Below, piece after piece: positions 10,485 to 21,225 of a stretch of 64,000 nt of DNA (positions are counted from its first letter, which is position 1; every line of letters starts with the position of its first letter). The position numbers and the translations under genes are program-made. Origin of the DNA: Megalonaias nervosa. Its lineage: Eukaryota; Mollusca; Bivalvia; Unionida; Unionidae. The notes below the pieces were generated by a model. That model did not search any database, had not been told where the DNA came from, and saw only the letters and a program-made list of their open reading frames with translations. Location: assembly GCA_016617855.1 (NCBI GenBank), contig JAECUM010003289.1, forward strand, positions 89,961-153,960, written 5' to 3'.

Positions 10485-11177
10485 TGTCTGTTAAGAGAAC
10501 AATTTATTTTGTACAGGGGTCCCCCTCTTATACGGCCACCCCTTCTGCACCCGGGAAAGTGGCCTTATAAGACGGGTGGCCTTTCCAGAGGGGGACTACA
10601 TTTTTTGTGAGAAGTGGTGTATGTAACGTACGTAGTAAGAAACCTACATTCTTCAAAGCATTTAATATCTTCATTTAATATCTTCGTTTAAAAGTAACAC
10701 TAATTATTAAAAGGCTCTTCTTGTTAGACTTATTTCAACTGAATATACATTAATGGTTCTTATTCTTGGCGTAAGCGTGATATGCGAGCGGGTGTTGTTG
10801 TCATGCACATTGCAAAACCATTCAAAAACGTCATTAAAATTTTGGTGCATACATAATTCTCTTTCCATTTGCTCCATTTTCCACTGTTGCCAAATAACTT
10901 TCTTATCAGTTACGATGTTGTTTATTTGAGTCTTTTCAACATAAAACTGTTTGATTCGAGTCTTTTCTACCTAAAATTGTTCGGCAAGTCCCCCCCCCAA
11001 TGTCGTCGAGTAGAATAACTGACTTTTTTCTAAAATAATCGTCTCCATTTACGTGATGACATGTTAATGTTTGGTAATGATTTATTTGAATTTTGCTAAG
11101 TGTATGCAATTTAATTATGCAGACGGAACATTTGCAGAGCGGATGAAATGCCTTCTTTGTAAAGAAAGCGATAAATG

Positions 11178-11610
11178 TGTTGTCACATGATTTTTCGGTC
11201 TTTTTCTGGTACCCTGTTTTGTTCAAGGTTAATTTCTCTGTGCATGTGTCTGCACAAAATCTATTTTTAGCCTATGCTGATGCTGTCATGATCTTGACAA
11301 TTATGTCTAGTTGTAATCATCAATGTTATGTTGCCAACTACAAGACTGATAAAACAATTTTTCTGCATTTAAACAAAATGCCATGTGTTTTTCAAGGCAG
11401 CGATCTTGTCACGTGATTCTTTAGTCGCAGTCTGATACCCTATTGATTTTACATTTCTTTACAGTAAGTGAGAGAAGCCAAAACGGCTTCAATATGTACG
11501 CAGATTTGACCTGAACAATAGCACCTCGCGGCGGTTAGGATTTGTAATCTTGACAATTATTATCAATGGTAATAGCCACCAATTATGAAAGTGAACAAGC
11601 TCAACATCTC
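11178..11610 (+). repeat. Old tandem duplication inside the pogo-like element
   Basis: 'TTGTCACATGATTTTTCGGT' with 'TGGTACCCTGTTTTG' (from 11180) recurs in diverged form from 11407 ('TTGTCACGTGATTCTTTAGT' with 'TGATACCCTATTG'). 'GATCTTGACAATTAT' near 11290 recurs near 11550. A third partial copy ('AATCTTAACAATTATCAGAG') lies at about 13799, beyond the LINE. The period is roughly 230-260 bp. Confidence 0.55.
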
Positions 11611-11623
11611 ACTAAGGGAAGCC

Positions 11624-13797
11624 ATAATAATAATAATAATAATGAGGACTTTGTATAGCACCTAATCTTTAGAAGCTCTAAGCGCTTTACAACATCTGAC
11701 AACACTCAAAAAACATACATAATGATATGATTACAAAAATAAAAACAAACACCACGAAATTAAAAACAGAAAACATGCTGTAAATATTTAAGGTAAGGAA
11801 ACATTATTAGGTCTTTAAGTCTGTTCTTGCAGTTGAAATAGGTGAGTTTTAAGAGTGCTCTTGAATGAGATCACTGTGTCTTTGTATCTAAGTGTAGTGG
11901 GCAATTCGTTCCACTTTGCTGGGCCCTGGTATGCAAAAGAGCGTTGTCCATATGATTTCATTTTCATAGTGGGAATAATAAGAATACGAGTGTCAGAAGA
12001 GGAGCATAAGCATCTTGCTGGTGTGTACACATGGGTGAGGTCAGATAGGTATGTTGGACTGGAGCCCATCAGTGAAATGTAGCACAGAGAACAAATTTTG
12101 TGTTTAATTCTGGATCGTATGGATAGCCAGTGTAGGGTACAGAGCAGGGGAGAGGCGTGGTCTGATTGTGGTACTCTAAGGACGATCCAAGAAGCTGTGT
12201 TTTGAACTTTTTGAAGTTTCTGGAGTAGATATTGAGACAAACCAGACAAAATTGAGTTACAATAGTCCAGTCTTGAAAGTACTAAGGAACACACAAGTGT
12301 TTTAGTGGCATCAACTGAAAGATACTTGCGAATGGAGCTGATGCGTCTCAGCTCAAGATATGCAGCCTTGCATATGTTCATGACATGATGGTGCAATGAG
12401 AGAGTACTGTCAAGAGTAACACCGAGGTTTCGTACTGACTGTGTGAATTTAATGCTGGTGTTGCTGATATTTATTGTCTGAGGTAAAGGATGTGAATGAG
12501 AAAGTCTTTGTGTTGTAATCAGGATGGCTTCAGTTTTATCATCATTCATCTGCAGCTTGTTATATGTCATCCATGATTTCACATTGGAAATGCACCTCTC
12601 TACGCCTTGGATGGTAGCTTCAACTTCAGTTGGATGGCTAGATTTGTATATTTGGGTGTCATCAGCATACAATTGGTGAGACACTGGATGATGATCTATG
12701 ACACTTGAGAGTAGCTGAGTGTACAGAATGAAGAGAACAGGTCCAAGAACAGACCCCTGTGGAACACCACAGCATAAATCAACTGGGCTGGAGTGTTTTC
12801 CATTTGCGGACGCAATTTGTGTCCTGTTGACCAAGTAGGACTTGAACCATAGTAAGGCCGTATCATGAATGCCAAATACATGCTGGAGACGGTAAGTAAT
12901 ATATCATGGTCTATAGTGTAAAATGCTGCAGACAAGTCAAGGAGAGTGAGGACTGTAATCTTTCTGCTATCCAAAGCAGAGAGAAGTCATTGACTACTTT
13001 CAGAAGAGTAGTTTCAGTACTGTGGCAAGGGCGATATGCAGACTGTACATTGCTAAAAAGACTGTTTCAATTCAGATGAGATACAAGTTGGGATAGAACA
13101 ACTTTTTCTAAGATTTTTGACATGAATGGGAGATTAGAAACTGGGCGGTAGTTCTTTAAATCATTTTGGTCGAGTGTTGGTTTCTTCAGCAGAGGCTATA
13201 CAATGGCAGTTTTGTAAAATGATGGGAATTCCCCAGATGAGAGAGGTATTAATAACATCAGTTAGTGAAGGCAATATTGGATCCAAGCACTCTAGCAGCA
13301 GTTCACATGACTTTGGTGCACTCTTCATCACGATTGTACGTACTAAATCCATAGAGACAGGTTCAAATGCTGCTAATGGTTGCCACTGAAATTCTGTATC
13401 ACAACTGTATGGTGATGAGTGAACTGAAATTGTGTTGTCAAGTTTATCTCTGATATTTTGTACTTTGTTACGGAAGAAATTTGCAAACAGGTCCGGAAGG
13501 TCGACTAGAGAGAAGTAGCTGGAAGTGGTGTACATTTGTTCCTTGACATTAGTTTGTTAGTAATCTCAAATAGCTCTTTGCAGCTGGAACTTTTCGTGAT
13601 ATTAGTACTGTAGTGGGCTGATTTCGCTGCATGGACTATGTTTGTGACATTCTTCTTAGCAGCATCATAGATCTGCTTATGAATAATGAGTCTGGTGGAA
13701 AGCCAAAGCCTCTCAGCTATTAAACCATTTTCCCGCTGACTTGTGTATTGTACATCAATACTGCCACTTCTCAGCTGTTCCTACTGTTCAACAATTG
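11624..13797 (-). mobile_element. 5'-truncated LINE (CR1/jockey-type RT), minus strand
   Basis: A non-LTR retrotransposon fragment of about 2.2 kb. From its 5' side: a linker region (AERLWLSTRLI..., about 13785-13560); 13535-13161 with LVDLPDLFANFFRNKVQNIR; 12974-12860 with TLLDLSAAFYTIDHDILL; then the 339-aa open frame 12834-11815 with the core GVPQGSVLGPVLFILYTQLL and LYADDTQIYKS. The thumb and C-terminus follow (NLGVTLDSTLSLHHHV, RLDYCNSILSGLSQYLLQKL, GPAKWNELPTTLRY). It ends in a short 3' UTR and an (ATT)n tail on the minus strand (11624-11643). The endonuclease domain is missing, as expected for 5' truncation. Frame breaks lie between the pieces. Similar proteins fall in the CR1/L2/jockey group; the clade is not resolved here. 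Confidence 0.9.
11815..12834 (-). pseudogene. LINE reverse transcriptase, C-terminal part
   Basis: A 339-aa open frame and the longest intact part of the LINE. It contains palm motifs from GVPQGSVLGP through LYADDTQIY (YADD catalytic box intact), then the thumb and the conserved RLDYCNSILSG and LHWLSIRSRIKHKICSLC segments. It ends at FKSTLKTHLFQLQEQT, the normal C-terminus of such ORF2 proteins. It lacks the N-terminal endonuclease and the first RT blocks in frame. It cannot act alone. Confidence 0.9.
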
Positions 13798-14632
13798 TAA
13801 TCTTAACAATTATCAGAGTGACTAAACCGGACATCTCATGATAACACAGCAGTAAGGTTACTCGGATTAAGTGTACTTACCTTTTTGTATGGATTAAAAT
13901 TTGAGTCTTTCTTGGCTTTATGGAATAAATGTGGCTTCTCGTAAGGCGTAAATGATATAATATTAACCATAGTGGTACATGTACTTTAGTCAACACTTCT
14001 TTCAGTGACAAAAACCTGACATCGGGAAACAGAATCGGATTACTTAACACACGTTATGAATAAAATACTGGTTCTGGATACATACTACAAAATAAAATGT
14101 GGCCGCTTGAGAGGGGTAAATTTTATATTTTTGCGCTAATATGCTGGCCACTGGTCATGTTAGTGGGGTGGCCTTTCGTGAGGGGTACTTTTGAACACAA
14201 ACTCGTCGGTGCCAACAGATTCTGGCCGTAAGGAGCGGGTGGCTGCTGGTCAGGGGGGCCGTTCAAGAGGGGGACCACTGCATTAAATCTGATGCATAAG
14301 TTACGTGTTTCTGAAATAACAATGAATGTTAACCTATGTTCCAGATTATTATAAAGCAATTTTAGGAAATTAATTACAGTGTGAATTTCATCATTAAACA
14401 ATATTGTAGTATTTTGCATTCATTATTTTCTCATATAACATAACTTGTATACAAAATGTTAGCAAAAATAGGTCTTGGAAATCTCTGTTTGTGGTCTTTG
14501 AAAGTTTGGGAAAAGTCTTTGAATTTATCATTCAGACTTCTGTATGAACTCCGATTGGGTCAGGGAACCATCCCAGGGTCACCTTACAATCTCACATAAG
14601 CTAGGAACAATAAATGTAGTGAAGGAAAAAAT

Positions 14633-14652
14633 AACACACACACACACACATG
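14633..14652 (+). repeat. (AC)n microsatellite
   Basis: A short run of AC dinucleotides that shades into imperfect CA-rich sequence up to about 14675. Confidence 0.8.
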
Positions 14653-14929
14653 CAAGCACATGTGCACACATTCATATAGTACACAATCTCTTTTTAGATA
14701 GACAAATACAAACATACAGCATCTAGGTGACATAGATTTGTGATATTATAGTCCTTTGTTCCTGTTTACCATCAAATCAGACTCAATGAAATATTCTTAG
14801 GTTAGCTATTAGCTTATAATACAAACACAATAACACATTGTACACTATAACATGATGCTATTAAACATGTATTTGAATTATCAAACATAATTCTTAGTTA
14901 CTGACAGAATAATGGGCCCCGCTGCTCCC

Positions 14930-15296
14930 AAATCAACATAAATGCTTCTTTCCTTTCAGATTTGATAGCAGTATAATTTCCAGATTATGCGGTCTTTAAG
15001 AAAACTTTCAACTCATCCAATCTAGGCATATCATTTTACATACACAGATGTAGTATTTGGCGAGAAGAAAACAAATATAAAATGGTTGTTCATCTATTCA
15101 ATCTCTACTTGTATCTCATAATATAACCATTTTGCACTTGGCACAATATCTATGTTCACTTTATTCCAAATTCAGTGGGACACATCATTCCACAGCCTGA
15201 TTATCACATTACATTCCCAAAACAAATGTGGCATTATTTCCAGGGCATTTTTACACAAAGTACATAACTTACAGTATGGTGAATGAAATCTTAAAT
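14930..15296 (-). pseudogene. LINE ORF2 C-terminal fragment with zinc-binding RT motif
   Basis: The reverse strand reads YLRFHSPYCKLCTLCKNALE followed by MPHLFWECNVIIRLWNDV. This is the CxxC...H...C zf-RVT pattern at the C-terminus of L1/Tx1-type ORF2 proteins. Further on, FICFLLAKYYICVCKM and ELKVFLKDRI fit the same C-terminal region after frame breaks. The rest of the LINE is absent. It is a different LINE lineage from that at 11624-13797. Confidence 0.55.
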
Positions 15297-15640
15297 ATCC
15301 TAAGTTCAATCACAAGTCCAAAAATATTGAGTATTCCAAATGAGTTCCAATAGTATTCCAAATTAAGTTTAACATATTGTGCTGATGTGCCAATAGTCTT
15401 GATGTATCACAATGATATAATCCAAAATTTCTTCAAATGAAATCACATTAATTCCAAAACATCTACAAAAATCCTAAAGTCAGAGAACTTTGTAATTCCT
15501 ATGAATAACTGAAATAAATAAATTCAGTCCTCTGAACTGAATTGAACACAACTATCTGACTCTACTAAGACCAATGTTTATGCTAGGAATAACTAATTTT
15601 CAGTAAACCATCAATTATATAAAAAACTAAGACATGATAC
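15297..15640 (-). repeat. Partial diverged LTR related to the Gmr1-like family
   Basis: 'ATCACAAGTCCAAA.AT', 'GTATTCCAAATGAGTTCCA', 'TTGATGTATCACAATGATAT' and 'AATAAATAAATTCAGTCC' occur in the same order as in the solo LTR at 51852-52661. No termini or target duplication could be set, so this is a fragment. Confidence 0.45.
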
Positions 15641-16354
15641 AGAAATAGATGAGTCACATATTCATTCTTGATCAATCTAACTTTGCCAACAAGGTCAGAT
15701 ACTTCAGCATGTGGCCAATCAGGAATTAGGTCAGTCTGGTTTTCAAGAAAGCCCATGATCTGAACTAAAAACCCATCAACACGTTTACTTCTATCCTAAA
15801 ACTATATAATGTCTTTAATAAAATGACCTCATTTTAAAGTATAAATCCACAACAAAAACAGAAAATTAGAATTTAATGTTATTTACTAAATGGCCAGAGC
15901 AATCAACATTTTCAGATGATAACTGTTTTAAACTTAAACAACAAATTTCAAAGTTCATTATGCTGGTGACAGTCAATTCGGACATGTTTGCCACTGTTGT
16001 AATGTACTGATCAAGATATTACTAATATGTGATTGGTGGCTACTAAAGATGAATGAGAGCAAGATCTAGATTGGAAACATCCATAGTGCAGACTTTTCTG
16101 GTACATCACATCTGATATCAATATTTAACAATGGCAAACTTTGTCACCATTTACTGGATTAAAATTCAGGATATTATATTGTTAATCTTGATTTTATAGT
16201 ATGTACATTAACAAAATCCTGCTTTAACTATACAGCGTAACTTCTGTGTAGGTAATACCCATTATCACATGGACCTTTTTCACTTTCACATTAATCAGTT
16301 TCATTTTAAAATACTTCTTCTAGGTTTGTGTAGTGCAGAATTAATATAGTTTAC

Positions 16355-16421
16355 CTGCCATTGAACCAGACACCAACTTATCTACATGAGGGTGTGGCTG
16401 ACTTGTTAGCAGCTTGAATAT
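16355..16421 (-). CDS. SLC25A16: SLC25A16-type mitochondrial carrier, exon 4
   Basis: 67 bp between a TTAG acceptor and a GTAAAC donor on the minus strand. It encodes IFKLLTSQPHPHVDKLVSGS then MAG, entering in phase 0 from exon 3 and leaving in phase 1. This matches the matrix loop and start of transmembrane helix 3 in SLC25A16 (the human protein has HRLMAGSMAG at this point). It is the last exon found. The rest of the protein (repeats 2 and 3, about 210 residues in the human protein) was not seen by eye between 1 and 16354, and either lies beyond the window or is hidden in divergent short exons. Confidence 0.75.
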
Positions 16422-16727
16422 CTAATAAAAAAATAAGAAAAAAAATCATTCAAGAAAAGGAAACAATAAAAAACTATACATATATTTACAATAATGTTCC
16501 ATTCACACAAAAAGACTGAACTGTACAATCTGTCTCTTCAGAATGGACTGATTATAGATCCCGATGACTGCAAATATGGGCAGCTGAATTCGTAACAAGT
16601 TTAACAAGTATAATGAGGAAACTAAATTAATGAGAATGATTCATTTTTAATTGTATGATGCAGCGTAATATAGCCAAACCTGTTTTAACAGTCACTTATG
16701 CATTGCAGTCACCTGGTCAAAATGGCA

Positions 16728-16860
16728 TACATGCCAACCCCTGGCGAGGAAAAAGTGTATTCAAAGTGGACAAAAAGAGTAATCCGAGTAGAAAAAAGAG
16801 TAACCCACATATAACATGATACAAATTCAACAAGCATATGTACAAAATGATATATTTTAC
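16728..16860 (+). repeat. Interspersed repeat 'CATGCCAACCCC', copy 1
   Basis: 'CATGCCAACCCC' is followed by 'AAAGTGTA..C', 'AGTAATCCGAG' and 'AAAAAGAGTAA'. The same ordered blocks occur at 23731-23860 and 36912-37110. It is non-coding. Confidence 0.55.
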
Positions 16861-16946
16861 ACCTCTAGTCTTTTAACATCAATTATGGCTTCAAGTTTTC
16901 ATATGTAGCCCTTTTAGATTTAAAAAGCAACAGACTCTCATGTTGC

Positions 16947-17101
16947 CAGTGCCGGATTTAGGCATAAGCTAAACAAGCAACAGCTGAGGGCCTCACAGTC
17001 TGAACTCAGTCTGAAGGGGCCTCTTACATTTATTTTATACCAAATAGGGCCTCTATAATTTCCCATAGCTTAGGGCCTCGCTCTGTCTAAATCCGGCACT
17101 G
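16947..17101. mobile_element. hAT-type MITE, 155 bp
   Basis: The terminal inverted repeats are CAGTGCCGGATTTAGGC at the left and the complement, CTAAATCCGGCACTG, at the right. They begin CAGTG as hAT ends do. It is flanked by 8-bp copies CATGTTGC (16939-16946) and CATGCTGC (17102-17109), differing at one base. The interior repeats GGGCCTC. It is inserted in the C-terminal end of the transposase relic at 17102-17900. Confidence 0.88.
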
Positions 17102-17900
17102 CATGCTGCATTTCAAAACACTTTGTACCAGCTGAGACTATGAATGTTTTGCACACCAGTAGAGCACTAAGTACTAGATTACTGAGCCTGGATCTGAATT
17201 CAGTTTTGTTGTTGTTAACAATACTGAACAATCTCTCACAGCCAGCATTTGAATGGTAAAAAACCAATATTCCTTTCATAACCTGACAAAGAAAGAGAAA
17301 TTTATATCCTCCAGCTATTGGGTCTTATAGTTGGGAAATAAGATGAAAAAAATCAACTCTGTCCACATGAAGTACGTTGTCAGGTAGAATGCCAACTTGA
17401 TACTTCAGGAATCAAAAATGTTCTCTACAGTGGAATCTACTGTTAATTCTGGTAATGAAATAAGAGCACTCCGACTTTGCCTTTTTCATTGTCAAAGTCT
17501 CTTACACAGACTGAGTACAACATTTTGTCATCATAATCACTACTCCCGTCTGTGGCAATACTAAGCAACCCAATTTTCATGGCTTCTGCAATTTTAAGAG
17601 AAGTATCTTCAGCTAAACACTGAACAATATTAAATGATTTTGCTCTTGCACATGCATATATTCTGCAATTTTGGAATCATGAAACATCCGTTTGAACAAA
17701 GGACCAACATAGTCTTCTACCGCTAGGGGCAGTCCGTATTCTATTAAGGACTCAGTAAATAACACCTCTGCATTTATAACATTCATGTCCACAATTGCAT
17801 CTTGCTGTAATAAAGAAGTTACCCTAGTACTGGAGTTAGTATGATGAGCTAATTCAAGATTTCTTTAGTTTTCAAGTGTTGCTCCATATCAAATTTACCA
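17102..17900 (-). pseudogene. Second hAT-like transposase relic
   Basis: Minus strand. The C-terminal hAT dimerisation region is clear at 17279-17110 (SNAGCERLFSIVNNNKTEFR, then SRLSNLVLSALLVCKT). Upstream, in broken frames, are LIEYGLPLAVEDYVGPLFKR, MFHDSKIAEY, LKIAEAMKIGLLSIATDGSS and YSVCVRDFDNEKGKVGVLLF. The 'MF.DS.IAE' block is shared with the relic at 1415, so the two are distant relatives. At least three frame breaks are present. The 155-bp hAT MITE abuts its 3' end. Confidence 0.7.
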
Positions 17901-18099
17901 CCATGAATATTATTAAAATCCTCTCCACACAGCCTGCAATGGGCATGAATCTGCCTTGAATGGAATGCTGTATTATGTAATTCATGTATTTATCTCTGAA
18001 TCGGTTCTTCATCTTTATTTAATCCATCTGTGAAATTATTTGAAAAACATTTCTGCTCTAGCACAAACATCGACTAAATAAATTGGACTTGACTTTTAG

Positions 18100-19500
18100 C
18101 CTCAAATACCTACAGACTGGTTCTGTACCAAATATGAATTTGAAACAAAGAATCTGCCAGCAAAGATTAAAAATTAGAAAATCAGCCTGTTCTCTCCTAA
18201 CTAAACCATACAGCTGCTATAAATAGAATCCGAGGTCAAAAGTTTGAAAGTAGAAACCTGCATGTTTCTTGGAAATGGGACAGCCGCTATAAATAGAACA
18301 TAGTACTGTCAGGAAAGTGCATGCAAGTCTATGGACAAGCATATTCTTATGTTGTAGTTACATAGAAGCCATTTTTTCTAGAATACGGTCTGTGGGATTA
18401 ATTGGATGTTAACAAAAACGAGAAAAGAAATTATTGATTTTTTTGGAGGGGGATATAACGAAATCGTGTAATCCATATATGCTTACACGTAAGGCGTAAT
18501 TTAGTGACAAAAATCATAATGATTACGCCAAAAGTGTAATGATTGGCGTGTATACAATGGCCATTCTAATTTCTGCCCTGGTAAAATTTTTATATAAATG
18601 TCTGGTTTAACAGTGATGTTCTGAGTACGCAAATTAAACTTGTTTTGATAAAGGTATATCATGTGAATTGAAAGTCATTATAGCAGAAACAGATGTCGCT
18701 TTTTTGTGATAGAGCGATAGGTACAGTTTGAAACCTTCATTTGTTTGCCTGTGAATTAAAGCTATCTCTGATGAAAAATTATCATCTATGAAAAGATATA
18801 CAACTTGTGTCTCTTTTCATTAGAATCAGGGGTTATTTAATATGTACACTTGTCTGTAAAAGCAGATAGTTTCAGTTCATAGGTCACAATAATAGCCATA
18901 TAAGGATTCTTTTGGGGCCTCTCACATAAACCAACTGTCTTTTGATCTCAGCGAGCTGAGCAACTGGTTAATCAAGATATTGTTTCTGAATCATAAAACT
19001 GCTGATTGCAAGTCCTCTGTTTTACAGTCATATGTAAGCTGTCAATCAGTAGTGAAATCTGCATTTTGTCATTGTACACAAAACAAACTAGATCAGTGAT
19101 TATTTGAAGTCAGTAATGACTTAATTTCTAGAATGGATTAAAGTGAGCAGGATATAGTAATTTTGCATGGAACATAAATTTGGAAAAGAACAACATTTGC
19201 ATGTATTTTATGATTTTGTTGTAAAGAGCATATAAATCAATCTTGATAATGTAATAATAAAAATAATAATAATACTATTCAGTGCAATGTATTTTTTCAA
19301 AAACCTATTCTGAAATGTGAACCTATGAACAGAGCCAGTTCTGCCTTTCTCATTGTGACTGCTATGGACAGGTTTGGTTGTATATGGTATATGATATAAC
19401 ATGAAGTTAACCATATTTTTTTGTTATGAATGTAGCACATGTACAACATCTGCAAAAATGTAACACCATACGCACTCATCTACAAATGTAAACACCACTT
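18100..19500. other. Intron-like sequence, no gene recognised
   Basis: This is presumably intron 3 of the SLC25A16-type gene. A motif 'CAGC.GCTATAAATAGAA' occurs twice (about 18211 and 18282). 'TTACACGTAAGGCGTAAT' near 18483 has related AT-rich repeats around it. No exon with sensible splice sites was found. Confidence 0.35.
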
Positions 19501-19501
19501 A

Positions 19502-19640
19502 ACCTGATCTGCCATCACATAATGCACCAGCAGATCTGGGTTTATGTTGTTTGTTCTATTGATTATTCCTAACAAACTTGCAGAGACCCACATCTGCAAG
19601 CACATCATGTGACAGCAGATCTGGATCTGTGCAGTTTGAC
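19502..19640 (+). repeat. Interspersed 'AGATCTGGGTCTATGTTG' repeat, copy 1
   Basis: 'CAGATCTGGGTTTATGTTG' followed by 'TTTGTTCTATTGATTA' and 'AGAGACCCACATCTG'. The unit is partly self-complementary. Related copies lie at 59655-59799 (plus) and about 50790-50945 (minus). Confidence 0.6.
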
Positions 19641-19805
19641 TTTTAAGCAAGTATATAAGGTGAGCTAAAATATACCAATATTTACTCTCAAGAAGCAATC
19701 AACATAGTTCAAAATACTGTTTCAATTATAAATCTAATATTTTACAAAATAAATTTTAATAAAAGTAATAAATAAATACAACAAAAAGCAATCAATTAAA
19801 TATAC

Positions 19806-19939
19806 CTTTTTGTATTGTTCATATGAGAAGAACTGAATAGAAGCATATGGAAATATTCTGACCATCTGAACTCCATTTCCTCGATAAAAACCTAAAAATC
19901 CCTCCTTCTGCTTCACTTGTTTCAAGGAGGAAAATACCC
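19806..19939 (-). CDS. SLC25A16: SLC25A16-type mitochondrial carrier, exon 3
   Basis: 134 bp between TTTGTTTCAG and a GTATAT donor. It completes the Gly codon begun in exon 2, then encodes VFSSLKQVKQKEG, FLGFYRGNGVQMVRIFPYAS and IQFFSYEQYKK. These are the matrix helix (EGFLGFYRG), the short loop and transmembrane helix 2 (RIFPYASIQF) of carrier repeat 1. The human SLC25A16 block is closely similar, and SLC25A42 fits less well. It ends in phase 0. Confidence 0.9.
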
Positions 19940-20185
19940 CTGAAACAAAATGGAAATAATCTAAATACATACAATCTATTAGGTGGTATGGTATGTAATT
20001 TATACTCAATTAAAAGCAAAGATTTTATCCCAAAAGACTTGAATAAAATAAATGGAGGGATTACTTTAAAGACTGTTACATCAGTGAAGTTAGTGACTTG
20101 TAATTAGAGTGACTCTGAGAAATAAATCTGTTTGGTATTTCTTGCTTATTGGAGAAGTAAATATTTCTGAAAATTCCTAGCTTAA

Positions 20186-20630
20186 ATGCCAGTATGTAGA
20201 GTTAATGTATTATCTTCATGCTATAGCAGCACGTATCTGGATGCTGTAATATACTCTGTCTGTTATCACATCTCAACCAATAGGTGTAATCATGAAAGCT
20301 TTGAAGTTTCTTGTCCTGTTGTAACCATCTGCAAAGAGTATCATTCTTGGTTCTCACCCATGGGGTCCTTGCGAGGGGGTCAAAGGTCAAATGTACACAA
20401 ATTTCATTTACACTGTACAACAACATTTTCTAGTATCTTCAGAGCAAACCTCATACATGTACTCACAGGTGATATATATAACATATGGCTCATGGGTCAT
20501 GGGGGGGGGGAGGAAAGAATGGGTTTGGAATATGCATTTAAAATAAGCAAAGGTATCTGCAATGTCAAGGATACTAAATGTTCCACATTTAACTTAGTAT
20601 GAGACTATCTTCTGGACAGCCATAAGTGAG
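20186..20630. other. Non-coding stretch with chance open frame
   Basis: A 138-aa plus-strand open frame (20186-20602) shows no domain, has Cys/Ser/His composition typical of random AT-rich sequence and includes a poly-G run at about 20503-20512. It lies in intron 2 of the carrier gene. It is treated as non-coding. Confidence 0.5.
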
Positions 20631-20635
20631 TAAAT

Positions 20636-20910
20636 ATGGTAAAAGACTAAGTGGGTTAGCAGTAAGTACTGCATACTCAGGATCAGAAGGTTTCAAGTTT
20701 AAATTTTGTCCTAGCCATCAAGGTATGGCCTTAAGAAAGGCACTTAACGTCTCTGGCAGCAGTTAAACCAGTTATAAATGGATACTCACATCCCATAAGG
20801 AATTAACCTGACATGGACTTTCATTTGGAGGGTAGAGGCACCATGAACTCGTAGTAGCTTCTGAATAAGGAAACTGGGAAACCTTCAGCCTTATAAACAA
20901 CTATCACTAT
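20636..20910 (+). mobile_element. tRNA-derived SINE-like element
   Basis: The head 'AAGTGGGTTAGCAGTAAGTA' resembles a tRNA A box. 'AGAAGGTTTCAAGTTTAA' stands where the B box (GGTTCGAATCC) would be. Downstream is 'AAGAAAGGCACTTAACGTCT', a motif common in animal SINE central domains. The promoter boxes are eroded and no clear target duplication was seen. Confidence 0.5.
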
Positions 20911-21044
20911 CTGTACATCTTTTTTGTAAACCATCATGCAATGAAAATCATAACTATTTTGTGTCCTTTCATTTTTTTCATACAAAAGGGCTATGTATTC
21001 TTATTCAAGTGGTTCTTGTGTTCTATGGCACTAAAACACAAGTA

Positions 21045-21180
21045 GGTTATTTAAAGCTGAGGCAACTGGAGAAAAAGACCACATCCTGGGATACATCACA
21101 TTAGCTGGCCAAGCCTGATCCAATGGTTGAATGTGAAACCTTCAGTCACAAATCCAACATGCTATCCACTAAGGGTAAAA
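21045..21180 (+). repeat. Partial SINE-like repeat
   Basis: 'GCTGGCCAAGCCTGA' with following 'AACCTTCAGTCACAAATCC' and 'CTATCCACTAAGGGT' resembles the repeat at 61495-61745 ('ACTGGCCAAGCCTGAGACTC'). It is immediately followed by a fragment 'AAGGGTAAAACAATTCATTG' that matches the left end of the TIR element at 32851. Confidence 0.45.
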
Positions 21181-21225
21181 CAATTCATTGACACCTTGGT
21201 CATACCGATACACATATCTATACCA

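Larger units (their letters stand above)
10514..14280 (+). mobile_element. pogo/Tigger-like TIR element, copy A, with nested LINE
   Basis: The left end is CAGGGGTCCCCCTCTTATAC preceded by TA (10512-10513). The right end, read in reverse, is CAGTGGTCCCCCTCTTGAAC; the TA after it has decayed to CA. Subterminal sequence matches the element at 56628-57683 from both ends, in opposite orientation. Termini of the form CAGTRGTCCCCC with a TA target are typical of Tigger/pogo elements. No transposase remains inside, so it is non-autonomous. About 2.2 kb of its length is a LINE inserted at 11624-13797. A diverged tandem unit occurs at 11178-11610. Confidence 0.85.

Noticed and set aside
19734..20009. 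91-aa open frame as a complete small gene
   Set aside because: Only 19806-19939 is carrier coding sequence; the rest is intron read through the splice sites.
20186..20602. 138-aa open frame as a gene
   Set aside because: No domain, no splice context, odd composition and a poly-G run; it lies in an intron of a gene on the other strand.
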